Part shown: one piece after another, positions 15,402-23,276 of the stretch | Numbering within the stretch: the stretch's first letter is position 1 | Layout: each line of letters begins with the position of its first letter | Assembly: GCA_900110975.1 (NCBI GenBank) | Contig: FOFK01000002.1 | Location: forward strand, 446,318-510,317 | From: Lachnospiraceae bacterium RM5 | GTDB taxonomy: Bacteria; Bacillota; Clostridia; Lachnospirales; Lachnospiraceae | Length of the DNA: 64,000 nt | Direction: 5' to 3' | Made by a program: the position numbers and the translations under genes | Notes under the pieces: generated by a model | The model's database searches: none | What the model saw: only the letters and a program-made list of their open reading frames with translations | Told to the model about the DNA's origin: nothing

Positions 15402-15724
15402 TACTCTTCCTTAAGGATTACCACTCTGTAAAATAATTCTAATTTTTCAAGCAGTTCCTTCTTTTCCTTTCTAAGTCTTGATATCTTAAGTTCACTTCCT
15501 ATTTCATCAAAAAAAGGATCATTTTCCACGCTCATTACCTTAAATTCTAAACTACCATCATCTTTATATTCAAGAGTAAGTATGCCGCCTATATCTTCTG
15601 TATAAAGCACACACATTATCTTTAATTCATCCTGTATATCCTGTGGTAACATTTCAAACGCCGGATTCAGATAATACTTCTTCTCATACGAATTTGAACC
15701 GCATAATACAACATTTTCACTCAT
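15401..15724 (-). CDS. DUF6145-like conserved protein
   Basis: A 107-residue soluble protein starting [20 protein letters not shown] with an acidic centre ([20 protein letters not shown]) and a C-terminal helix [19 protein letters not shown]. The pattern agrees with a Lachnospiraceae-specific family (DUF6145) regularly found directly before coaX. No function is known. The start at 15724 is set by GGAG six bases upstream. The stop codon overlaps the coaX start, so the two proteins are made together; a link to CoA synthesis or to the tRNA-modification gene dusB is possible but unproven. Confidence 0.75.
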   Translation of the reverse strand: MSENVVLCGSNSYEKKYYLNPAFEMLPQDIQDELKIMCVLYTEDIGGILTLEYKDDGSLEFKVMSVENDPFFDEIGSELKISRLRKEKKELLEKLELFYRVVILKEE

Positions 15725-15746
15725 AACTAACTCCAATCAAAAATAC

Positions 15747-16052
15747 TTAAAACATGGCTATTATACATATAATTGTAAGCACCAGGAAAAACACTCCTGC
15801 TATAAACAGCGGTATAAACTTTACAGGATCTTTCCTGTTATAGTATTTTATTCCCATGCAGAAATTCATAACTGCTGCACATAAAAACACTACAATATAT
15901 GCCTTCATAAACTTTATTCTGCCAATAAATACAAATATTGATGCAAGAATAATTATTATTCCCATAATAAGATTTATTACATCATAGATTCCTGATGATG
16001 TAAGGCTTCTCTTTTTAAATTCTCTTGAAAATTCACTCTTTTTTCTGGCCAT
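15747..16052 (-). CDS. Small three-helix membrane protein
   Basis: A 101-residue protein with a basic N-terminus (MARKKSEFSREFKKR) and three hydrophobic segments, roughly residues 22-43, 48-67 and 80-100 (IINLIMGIIIILASIFVFIG-type, YIVVFLCAAVMNFCMGI, FIPLFIAGVFFLVLTIICII). The short positive loop YYNRKDPVK between helices two and three is predicted cytoplasmic. No enzymatic motif is seen and I do not recognise a named family. It lies 10 bases after argF and 22 bases before the DUF6145-like gene, so it is part of the same operon; the link is positional only. Confidence 0.75.
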   Translation of the reverse strand: MARKKSEFSREFKKRSLTSSGIYDVINLIMGIIIILASIFVFIGRIKFMKAYIVVFLCAAVMNFCMGIKYYNRKDPVKFIPLFIAGVFFLVLTIICIIAMF

Positions 16053-16062
16053 CTATTTCTCC

Positions 16063-17070
16063 TTATTCAGCCGAAGGTGTAAGTGTTGCAGCAATAATAG
16101 CTTTTATTGAATGCATTCTGTTTTCTGCTTCTTCAAATACAACAGAACGTTCTGATTCAAATACTTCATCTGTAACTTCCATTTCTGTAAGTCCGAATTT
16201 TTCATATATGTCTTTTCCAACTTCTGTCTTTAAATCATGATAAGCAGGGAGACAATGCATAAAGATTGCGTCTTCATGGGCATTTTCAAAACATTTCTCA
16301 TTTACCTGATATGGTTTTAAATAAGTAATTCTTTCTTTCCATACTTCATCAGGCTCACCCATTGATACCCATACATCTGTATAAATAATATCAGCATCTT
16401 TTGTAGCTTCAGCCACATCTTCTGTAAGAAGCACGCTGCCGTTTGATTCTTTACAATATTCCCTGCATTCATTTACAAGTTCTTCATTTGGAAAATAATT
16501 TTTATTTGTACATGCAACAAAATCAAGGCCAAGCTTAGAGCATGCAATCATAAGGGAATTTCCCATGTTATATCTTGCATCACCCATATATACAAGTTTA
16601 AGTCCTTCTAATTTTCCAAATTTTTCTTTGATTGTAAGCATATCTGCTATCATCTGTGTTGGATGATATTCATTTGTAAGACCATTCCATACAGGTACCT
16701 TAGAATACTTTGCAAGTTCTTCTACGATTTCCTGTCCAAATCCTCTATATTCAATTCCTTCAAACATTCCTGCAAGAACTCTCGCTGTATCTGCAATACT
16801 TTCTTTCTTACCAATCTGTGAGCTTGATGGTGCAAGATATGTTGTTCCGATTCCAAGGTCATGGGCTGCAACTTCAAAGGAACATCTTGTTCTTGTACTT
16901 GTCTTTTCAAAAATAAGAGCAATGTTCTGACCCTTATATTTATCTACCATTACGCCATTTTTCTTTTTTATTTTTAAATCTTTTGCAAGATTAATAAGAT
17001 ATAAAATTTCCTCTTTAGAAAAATCTTTTAAAGTTAAGAAATCTTTTCCTTTTAAATCAACATTTCCCAT
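16063..17070 (-). CDS. argF: Ornithine carbamoyltransferase
   Basis: A 335-residue transcarbamylase that joins carbamoyl phosphate and ornithine to give citrulline in arginine synthesis. The carbamoyl-phosphate site FEKTSTRTRCSFEVAAHD contains STRTR; HPTQMIADMLTI and the catalytic-cysteine block FMHCLPAYHD are present, and the ornithine loop appears as DVWVSMGEPDE. The N-terminal domain fits anabolic OTC rather than aspartate transcarbamylase. Start 17070 has AAGGAG eight bases upstream. No other arginine genes lie in the window. A reverse role in the arginine deiminase pathway cannot be excluded from sequence, but no arcA or arcC neighbours exist here. Confidence 0.95.
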   Translation of the reverse strand: MGNVDLKGKDFLTLKDFSKEEILYLINLAKDLKIKKKNGVMVDKYKGQNIALIFEKTSTRTRCSFEVAAHDLGIGTTYLAPSSSQIGKKESIADTARVLAGMFEGIEYRGFGQEIVEELAKYSKVPVWNGLTNEYHPTQMIADMLTIKEKFGKLEGLKLVYMGDARYNMGNSLMIACSKLGLDFVACTNKNYFPNEELVNECREYCKESNGSVLLTEDVAEATKDADIIYTDVWVSMGEPDEVWKERITYLKPYQVNEKCFENAHEDAIFMHCLPAYHDLKTEVGKDIYEKFGLTEMEVTDEVFESERSVVFEEAENRMHSIKAIIAATLTPSAE

Positions 17071-17131
17071 ACAAGTATCTCCTTTTCTGGATATTTATAT
17101 TATTACTAAATTAATATACTGATATAACCAC

Positions 17132-17163
17132 TTATGAGGCTGCTACATGTAGCAACCTCATAA
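17132..17163. terminator. Hairpin between the SPFH gene and argF
   Basis: TTATGAGG-C-TGCTA, loop CATG, TAGCA-A-CCTCATAA forms a strong hairpin after the SPFH gene stop (17205). The T run is on the plus-strand side (AATTTTAC), so as a minus-strand terminator it is imperfect; it may slow or stop readthrough into argF. Confidence 0.5.
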
Positions 17164-17204
17164 TTTTACATCATATTTAAAGAAATAGCAATTAATTAAC
17201 CATC

Positions 17205-18116
17205 TTATTTAACAGTCTCTTTTAATGCTGCAAGTGTTCCTGCAAGCCCCTGTATCTCTGATGGAATAATAATCTTTGTAGCCTGTCCGTTTGCTGCCTT
17301 TGTAAATGCTTCAAGGCTCTTAATCTGGATAACCTTATCATCAGCTCCTGCTTCTTTGATAAGCTTGATACCTTCTGCATTAGCATTCTGTACAGCAAGT
17401 ATAGCCTGTGCCTGACCTTCAGCTTCTCTGATAGTTGCTTCCTTCTTAGCTTCAGCTCTAAGGATAGCAGCTGCCTTCTCAGCTTCAGCTTCTAAGATAG
17501 CTTCTGATTTCTTACCTTCAGCTACAAGGATTGTAGACTGTTTCTCACCTTCAGCTTTAAGAATTGCTTCTCTACGTTCTCTTTCAGCCTTCATCTGTTT
17601 CTCCATGGCATCCTGAATAGCTGTAGGTGGAATGATATTTTTAATTTCCACTTTCTTAACTTTGATTCCCCATGGGTCAGTAGCTGTATCAAGAATTTCT
17701 CTCATCTGTGTATTAATAACATCTCTTGATGTAAGTGTCTGGTCAAGTTCAAGAGAACCGATAACATTTCTAAGTGTTGTAGCTGTTAAGTTTTCAATAG
17801 CTGAAATTGGATTCTCAACACCATATGTATATAACTTAGGATCAGTAATCTGGAAAAAGATAATACTGTCAATCTTCATTGTAACATTATCTCTTGTGAT
17901 AACTGACTGTGGAGCAAAATCAAGTGTCTGCTCTTTAAGTAATACTTTCTTTGAAATTCTATCAAAAATTGGCAGTTTAAAGTGGATACCAACTGTCCAT
18001 GTACCAACATAAGCACCAAGTCTTTCAATAACATATGCCTGTGACTGTGGCACAATCTTTAAACAACTAGAAATAATAACTAAAACGATAACTATTGGAA
18101 CAATAACAAATCCCAT
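17205..18116 (-). CDS. SPFH/stomatin-family membrane protein (QmcA-like)
   Basis: A 303-residue protein with one N-terminal membrane segment (residues 2-20, VIVPIVIVLVIIS) followed by the SPFH domain: PQSQAYVIERLGAYVGTW, LKEQTLDFAPQSVITRDNVT, and VIGSLELDQTLTSRD. A long Ala/Glu-rich helix (about 175-250, repeats such as EGEKQSTILVAEGKK) would form a coiled coil, and the end is IIIPSEIQGLAGTLAAL. Such proteins build large membrane rings that organise microdomains. GGAGG decides the start at 18116 (MGFVIV). The NfeD-type gene lies 58 bases upstream; SPFH and NfeD proteins are a well-known functional pair. Confidence 0.92.
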   Translation of the reverse strand: MGFVIVPIVIVLVIISSCLKIVPQSQAYVIERLGAYVGTWTVGIHFKLPIFDRISKKVLLKEQTLDFAPQSVITRDNVTMKIDSIIFFQITDPKLYTYGVENPISAIENLTATTLRNVIGSLELDQTLTSRDVINTQMREILDTATDPWGIKVKKVEIKNIIPPTAIQDAMEKQMKAERERREAILKAEGEKQSTILVAEGKKSEAILEAEAEKAAAILRAEAKKEATIREAEGQAQAILAVQNANAEGIKLIKEAGADDKVIQIKSLEAFTKAANGQATKIIIPSEIQGLAGTLAALKETVK

Positions 18117-18174
18117 ATTTTTCATCCTCCTTTAAGATAAATCATTATGTATAAGTCTGTCTGCAAATTTTATA

Positions 18175-18618
18175 TTATATTTTCTTTACAATCAGCTTTA
18201 CACCCTCAATACCAACAACTTCCACATCAGCATCTTCATCAATGGCACTTCCGTCTTCTGACTTTGCCATCCAGGACTCACCATTAATAAAAACTTCGCC
18301 GTAGTGATTATTATCAACAATCTGTTTTGTAAGCTTTGTCTTCTGGCCGACTAATACATCAACATTGGTCTTGGTTTTATTTTTGTTTAAATACTTAACC
18401 GATATCGGTCTGACAAAAATAAGAACTACTACGGAAACTACAACAAATGCCACTATCTGCCATATTAAATCTCCTCCAAGTAAGGAAATGCACATAGCTA
18501 CCATGGCTCCTGCTGCAAACCATATAGTTGTAAGACCAAGTGTGATTAGTTCTATTATTAATAAAATAATAAAAAGAACCAGCCAGAAAAATGCTAGTTT
18601 ATACTGTTCTACTGTCAT
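18175..18618 (-). CDS. NfeD-like membrane protein
   Basis: A 147-residue NfeD short-form protein. Two to three membrane helices fill residues 8-75 (FFWLVLFIILLIIELITLGL, then IWQIVAFVVVSVVVLIFV); the C-terminal OB-fold starts near residue 88 with VLVGQKTKLTKQIVDN and contains GEVFINGESWMAKSEDG and VEVVGIEGVKLIVKK. The OB domain is thought to act with SPFH proteins in membrane quality control. The gene is first in a two-gene unit with the SPFH protein. Long-form protease domains are absent, as normal for this class. Confidence 0.92.
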   Translation of the reverse strand: MTVEQYKLAFFWLVLFIILLIIELITLGLTTIWFAAGAMVAMCISLLGGDLIWQIVAFVVVSVVVLIFVRPISVKYLNKNKTKTNVDVLVGQKTKLTKQIVDNNHYGEVFINGESWMAKSEDGSAIDEDADVEVVGIEGVKLIVKKI

Positions 18619-18762
18619 TTTTCTTCACCACCTTTGTCAGATAAATTCTAACATACAAAGATATAATAATCAATATTAATCAATACATATCAAGATATTG
18701 ATATATTAATCCATATATCAATATCTAGAGATAATAACGCATATATAAAATTATATAAAAAT

Positions 18763-18812
18763 ATGGCCTGTATAAGGACTTTTATACCCTTAAACAGACC
18801 ATCTTATATTTA
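18763..18812 (-). terminator. Terminator of the wall-hydrolase gene
   Basis: On the minus strand, ATGGTCTGT-TTAAGG pairs with CCTTAT-ACAGGCCAT (18763-18802) around a GTATAAAAGT loop, followed by ATTTTTATA. It lies about 45 bases after the stop at 18846. Confidence 0.7.
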
Positions 18813-18845
18813 ATCTTTTAAATTATATTTATTTATATATATATT

Positions 18846-20108
18846 CTAATAAAATACCTGAGTACCGATTATAGCATAATCAGAACTGCTACAACGTGTA
18901 CCTGCGTGAAAATTTCTGTAGTTTGGTACATTATTATTTCCTGCTAAAGCTTCATTTGCAGCCTGTACACAGTCACCGTTAGGACCGCTTGCAAGGATTC
19001 TATTTAAGCTTCCGTTTGATACAGGTGAGAACTGTCCTCTTGCATAAATAACATCTGAGATACAGCTTCCATATCCTGCATGAACTCTGTTGATAACAAC
19101 GTTTGCAACTGCAAGTTTTCCTTCATATGGTTCTGAACCAGCTTCTGCCTGAACGAGGCATGCAAGTAAATATACTTCATCAGTATTTGCGCCATATCCT
19201 TCACCCTGTACAGTTTCAGGTTCACTTGCCTGAACAGTTGTCTCTTCTACTACTGGTGCAGCTTCTTCAACAACTTCTGCTTCAACTACTGTTTCCTGAG
19301 TAGTAACAATACTTTCTTCAGCTTCAGCCTTTGCTTTAGCTTCTTCCTCTTCCTTAGCCTTTTCTTCTGCTGCTATTCTTGCAGCTTCTTCTTCCATAGT
19401 AACAGCTTCTTTAATAATTCTTTCAACGCTTACAAATTCACTTGAAACATATCCAGTTACATCTTCACTGTAATTTACGGCTACCCATCCGTTTTCTTCA
19501 GAAACAACAGTGAATTTATCATCAGCATCAGCAAGTCCTAATACTTCAGCATTCTCATTTGCTTCTTTTCTTATCTTAACTGTTTCACTAAGTACTGTTG
19601 CAACCTTTGGACAAAGGGCATCCACAAGCTCTTCAGCTTTCTTACCTGTTACGATAAATTCTGTTGCTACATATCCTGTAACATCTCCAGATTTAATCTC
19701 AGTCCATTCGCTTCCTTCGTTAATAACATCTCCGCCTGAACCAGGATATAACTTTCCGGCTAATTCAGCTTCAGGATCAGCTGCTGTTCTTACATTAACA
19801 GCTTCAGATGAATTAAGTAAAAACTTTCCATCGAACTCAGATTTCTCTGCTTTCTTAATTTCTTCCTTAGCTACTAAATCTTCATCAACGATACTGCTCT
19901 TTGAAAGATTTAATGCATCTAAAGACATCATAACTGTATCTGTTTCCTTAGGAGCAATATTTGCTACCTTATCTTCTTTAACTTCTGCTTTATTTTGGTT
20001 CTTATTAGTTGTAGGGTGGAACTCTGCTACGCCTACAGCTAATGCACCTGCTAAAAGCATTGGTATTGCTGATGTTGCAATTGTTCTTATTCTACTTCTT
20101 AACTTCAT
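18846..20108 (-). CDS. Secreted SH3-domain cell wall hydrolase (SleB-like)
   Basis: A 420-residue exported protein. Residues 1-35 form a signal or anchor (MKLRSRIRTIATSAIPMLLA...). Two bacterial SH3 domains follow at about 95-150 (VNVRTAADPEAELAGKLYPG) and 170-230 (VKIRKEANENAEVLGLADAD). A Glu/Ala-rich linker, likely helical, spans 235-305. The C-terminal 110 residues (EVYLLACLVQAEAGSEPYEG, VVINRVHAG, ARGQFSPVSNGSL) match the Hydrolase_2/SleB catalytic domain with its active-site glutamate in QAEAG. It should cleave peptidoglycan. Start 20108 has GGAGG five bases upstream. SleB domains also occur in vegetative growth enzymes, so a spore role is not implied. Confidence 0.9.
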   Translation of the reverse strand: MKLRSRIRTIATSAIPMLLAGALAVGVAEFHPTTNKNQNKAEVKEDKVANIAPKETDTVMMSLDALNLSKSSIVDEDLVAKEEIKKAEKSEFDGKFLLNSSEAVNVRTAADPEAELAGKLYPGSGGDVINEGSEWTEIKSGDVTGYVATEFIVTGKKAEELVDALCPKVATVLSETVKIRKEANENAEVLGLADADDKFTVVSEENGWVAVNYSEDVTGYVSSEFVSVERIIKEAVTMEEEAARIAAEEKAKEEEEAKAKAEAEESIVTTQETVVEAEVVEEAAPVVEETTVQASEPETVQGEGYGANTDEVYLLACLVQAEAGSEPYEGKLAVANVVINRVHAGYGSCISDVIYARGQFSPVSNGSLNRILASGPNGDCVQAANEALAGNNNVPNYRNFHAGTRCSSSDYAIIGTQVFY

Positions 20109-20484
20109 GAAAACCTCCAATTTTCAACTCTGCCTAAGAATCAAAATCAATTTAAAAACTCAAATTAATTACATATTTTTTAAATTAATTACAAAATTGA
20201 TTCAAAATTGTTACAAAATTATTACAGCCCGTATAATAACAGACAATAATTTTTTTGTCAACCACTCTGTCACTTTTCAAATTCATTTTCATATCAAATT
20301 AAGACGTTTTTTGGCTCTTTTACGCCGTTTTTGTTGTTAAATTGCATATATCAGTCTTTATTTTCATTCTTATTTTTAGTAAATTTTACCAAAGTTGTTT
20401 TTATTTTGTTGAAAAAAGGGGAAATCTACAGTAATATTTTCATATAAATACTTATTATAGAAGCATTTTAAAAAGGAGGCAGGC
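20109..20484. other. Divergent promoter region, 376 bases, no gene
   Basis: Very AT-rich sequence between the divergent wall-hydrolase and DUF6465-like genes. On the plus strand TTGAAA (20409-20414) and TAATAT (20432-20437) are 17 bases apart, a good promoter for the DUF6465-like gene. The rest holds short TTACAAAATT-type repeats near 20168-20225 and no open frame with a ribosome binding site. Confidence 0.6.
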
Positions 20485-21174
20485 ATGGCTACAAATGCTA
20501 AGGTGACTACCTTTACAGATGAAGATATTAAAAAGTCCGAAAAAGGAAGCACTCTTAAACCTATAACAGTATCTGTAGCAAAAAAGAAAAAAGCTACAGC
20601 CACTGAAGATAGCAACCTAGAAACTACAGATATAAAAATTGAAAAAAAGGAAAAGGAAGAAAAAGAAATGAAAGCAAAAGAAACTAAAGCTACAGAAACA
20701 AAGAAAACTACAGCAAAGAAAACTACTACAAAAGCTACAACTAAAGCTGCTAAAGCTACAGAAGTTAAGGAAGAAGTAAAAGCTGAAGTTAAAGAAGAAG
20801 TTAAGGCTGAAGTTAAAGAAGAAGCTAAGAAAGCACCAGCTAAGAAAACAGCTGCTAAAAAGACTGCTGCTAAAGAAACTGCTGCTAAAGCTACTAAGAC
20901 AGCCACAAAGACAACAGCCAAGAAAACTACAGCTACAAAGACTACTACAAAGAAAGCTGCTAAGAATATAGAAGAATCTGTTTATATTCAGTTCTATAAT
21001 AAAGAAATCGTTACAGCTAACGTTATTGAAAATATCAAAAACGTATATGTAGAAAGATTTAATAAGAAGTTAAGCGATATCAAATCACTTGATGTTTATA
21101 TTAAACCTGAAGAAAACAAAGCTTACTTCGTAATCAATGGCGAATCCCATCCAGATTATAATATTGAATTATAA
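20485..21174 (+). CDS. Lysine/alanine-rich DUF6465-like protein
   Basis: A 229-residue protein with two parts. Residues 30-165 are low complexity: Lys/Ala/Thr/Glu-rich, with three VKEEVKAE-type octads around residues 92-118 and many AAKKT/ATKTT runs, similar in style to histone-H1-like tails. Residues 166-229 form a compact domain (ESVYIQFYNKEIVTANVIEN, then VYIKPEENKAYFVINGE), fitting DUF6465, a Lachnospiraceae family. The tail suggests nucleic-acid or polyanion binding, but the function is unknown. AAGGAGG precedes the ATG by eight bases. It is one of the few plus-strand genes, monocistronic between its own promoter and a strong terminator. Confidence 0.8.
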   Translation: MATNAKVTTFTDEDIKKSEKGSTLKPITVSVAKKKKATATEDSNLETTDIKIEKKEKEEKEMKAKETKATETKKTTAKKTTTKATTKAAKATEVKEEVKAEVKEEVKAEVKEEAKKAPAKKTAAKKTAAKETAAKATKTATKTTAKKTTATKTTTKKAAKNIEESVYIQFYNKEIVTANVIENIKNVYVERFNKKLSDIKSLDVYIKPEENKAYFVINGESHPDYNIEL

Positions 21175-21216
21175 TATTTAATTTGTTTGATACAACATAC
21201 AACGCCTTATACAATG

Positions 21217-21272
21217 ATAGCCCTGCGGCTCTGGTTTAATTACCAGGCCTGCAGGGCTATTATGTTTTTTAT
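21217..21272 (+). terminator. Rho-independent terminator of the DUF6465-like gene
   Basis: ATAGCCCTGC (21217-21226) pairs with GCAGGGCTAT (21251-21260), with a further inner pairing CTGGT/ACCAG, followed by TATGTTTTTTATAA. Position: 43 bases after the stop codon. Confidence 0.9.
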
Positions 21273-21323
21273 AATTCTATATAATTTTTCTTCATCTCAA
21301 CAATTTAATACTTCTGCTATATA

Positions 21324-22184
21324 TTAGTATTTCTCTGTCTTAATATTTCTCTGTCTTAATGCTTCATACATAAGAATTGTTGCCGCATTTGCAGCATTTA
21401 AGGACTCTACCTTTCCACACATAGGAATTTTTATATATTTAGAAGCTTCTTTTGCAAGCTCATCCGTTATGCCATTTCCTTCATTTCCTATAATAAAGCC
21501 AATATCTTTTGTAAAATCTTCATTATAGTAATAATTTTCTCCTAAAAGGTGGGCAGCATATATACATACCCCCATGTCTTTTACTTTTTTAACCGTATCT
21601 ATAATATCTTCCACATATACAAAAGGAACTCTGAAAATCGTACCTTTAGTAGACCTTACAACCTTAGGATTATAGATATCTACAGTATCTTTTGACATAA
21701 TTACGCCACTGACCCCCGCTCCTTCTGCCGTTCTAAGAATTGTTCCAAGGTTTCCGGGATCCTGTAAATTTTCAAGGAATATAAAGTGTTTTCTATTATT
21801 AACGCGCTCACTGCTTTTAGCATCATTAATATGCTCACAACTTTTGACATTAATAATATCTTCTAATGTATATTCATTTTTCTTTATAATACCAAGAATT
21901 CCCTGTGGTGTTTTTGTCTGTGACATATGAGAAAATACCATATCGCTTACAACTTCATAATTTACCTTATCCAGAATATTTTTTATCTCTAAAAATTTTT
22001 TATCGGAAACAAATGTTTTCTCAAATGTTTCCGATATATAAATAATTTCTATTCTGTTTATTGGTGCTTCCTGGCACTCTCTCACACCTTCAATAACAAA
22101 TGAATCATACTTTTTCCTTGCCTTTGCTTTTGTCTGCAAATCAAGGACTTTCTTAACATTTTTATTTGCTGTGGATGTGATCAT
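21324..22184 (-). CDS. TrmH/SpoU-family RNA 2'-O-methyltransferase
   Basis: A 286-residue SPOUT methyltransferase using S-adenosylmethionine to methylate a ribose 2'-OH in rRNA or tRNA. The substrate-binding N-terminal part (ITSTANKNVKKVLDLQTKAK, FVIEGVRE) is followed by the knot domain with motif 1 LENLQDPGNLGTILRTAEGA, motif 2 FIIGNEGNGITDEL and motif 3 IPMCGKVESLNAANAATIL. Length and order fit the RlmB/TsnR-like group; the exact target is not predictable. A lysine-poor stretch (residues 113-128) between the two domains is unusually variable. It is transcribed after pfkA in the same direction, 58 bases apart. Confidence 0.9.
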   Translation of the reverse strand: MITSTANKNVKKVLDLQTKAKARKKYDSFVIEGVRECQEAPINRIEIIYISETFEKTFVSDKKFLEIKNILDKVNYEVVSDMVFSHMSQTKTPQGILGIIKKNEYTLEDIINVKSCEHINDAKSSERVNNRKHFIFLENLQDPGNLGTILRTAEGAGVSGVIMSKDTVDIYNPKVVRSTKGTIFRVPFVYVEDIIDTVKKVKDMGVCIYAAHLLGENYYYNEDFTKDIGFIIGNEGNGITDELAKEASKYIKIPMCGKVESLNAANAATILMYEALRQRNIKTEKY

Positions 22185-22241
22185 TATTTTTATTTTTCCT
22201 ATATTATATAATTATTCTCAATAGTTATCCTATATTTATAA

Positions 22242-23216
22242 TTATCTTCCTAAATGTTTGCTTACATCATACTGATAATCATCAATATCTTTCTTCATTG
22301 CAAGTGCTTCATCGATTTCATAATCAACAAACTCGCCATTAGCATGAGCAACAACTCTGCAGCTCTTTCCTTCACATAATAAATCAACTGCATAAGCACC
22401 CATGATTGAAGCATATACTCTGTCTTTACAACTTGGATTTCCACCACGCTGCATATGTCCAAGAATTGTAGCTCTTGTTTCCATGCCAGTTTCTTTCTCG
22501 ATTCTTTCAGCTAATCTCTGAGACTGACCAATTCCTTCAGCATTGATAACAATGTGATGCTTCTTTCCTTTTGCTTTTGTTTCTTTAATATGTGCGATTA
22601 ATTTATCTTCATCACCATCATATCTTTCTGGTAATAAAATATCTTCAGCACCATTTGCAATACCGCACCATAATGCAATATATCCTGCTCTACGTCCCAT
22701 AACCTCAATAACGCTGCATCTTTCATGAGATGTAGATGTATCTCTGATCTTATCAATAGCTTCCATAGCTGTATTTACAGCTGTATCAAAACCTATTGTA
22801 TAATCTGAACATGCAATATCTAAATCAATTGTTCCAGGAACTCCGATTGTATTGATTCCTAAATGAGCTAACTTCTGAGCTCCCTTAAATGAACCGTCAC
22901 CACCGATAACAACAAGTCCGTCAATGCCGTGCTTCTTACAAATCTCAGCACCCTTAGCCTGACCTTCAGGTGTAGTAAATTCTTCACATCTTGCTGTTAA
23001 TAAAACAGTTCCACCTCTCTGGATAATATCAGATACACTCTTTGAATCCATATCTACAATTTCTTCACTAAGTAAACCTGCATAACCTCTCATAATACCT
23101 TTAACTTTGATACCTTTTGATATTGCAGTTCTTACAACGGCTCTTATAGCTGCATTCATTCCAGGTGCATCTCCACCACTTGTTAATACACCAATTGTCT
23201 TGATCTGATTTTCCAT
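22242..23216 (-). CDS. pfkA: ATP-dependent 6-phosphofructokinase
   Basis: A 324-residue glycolytic enzyme that phosphorylates fructose 6-phosphate. Visible: IGVLTSGGDAPGMNAAIRAV, GLVVIGGDGSFKGAQKL (the glycine after GGDGS indicates ATP rather than pyrophosphate as donor), the catalytic block GTIDLDIACSDYTIGFDTA, EVMGRRAGYIALW, and LGHMQRGGNPSCKDR. The catalytic loop has TIDLD where most bacterial enzymes have TIDND; both aspartates are kept. Start 23216 has GGAGG seven bases upstream; the longer frame from 23252 is not supported. It follows dnaE by 60 bases on the same strand. Confidence 0.95.
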   Translation of the reverse strand: MENQIKTIGVLTSGGDAPGMNAAIRAVVRTAISKGIKVKGIMRGYAGLLSEEIVDMDSKSVSDIIQRGGTVLLTARCEEFTTPEGQAKGAEICKKHGIDGLVVIGGDGSFKGAQKLAHLGINTIGVPGTIDLDIACSDYTIGFDTAVNTAMEAIDKIRDTSTSHERCSVIEVMGRRAGYIALWCGIANGAEDILLPERYDGDEDKLIAHIKETKAKGKKHHIVINAEGIGQSQRLAERIEKETGMETRATILGHMQRGGNPSCKDRVYASIMGAYAVDLLCEGKSCRVVAHANGEFVDYEIDEALAMKKDIDDYQYDVSKHLGR

Positions 23217-23276
23217 ATATAATCCTCCAATCTGTCTCTTATGCAAAAACATACTGAATGTATTTTATAGCATTTT

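Noticed and set aside
20376-20921. Minus-strand hydrophobic 181-residue frame opposite the DUF6465-like gene
   Set aside because: It is the mirror of a Lys/Ala/Thr repeat region, has no ribosome binding site and overlaps a well-supported plus-strand gene.
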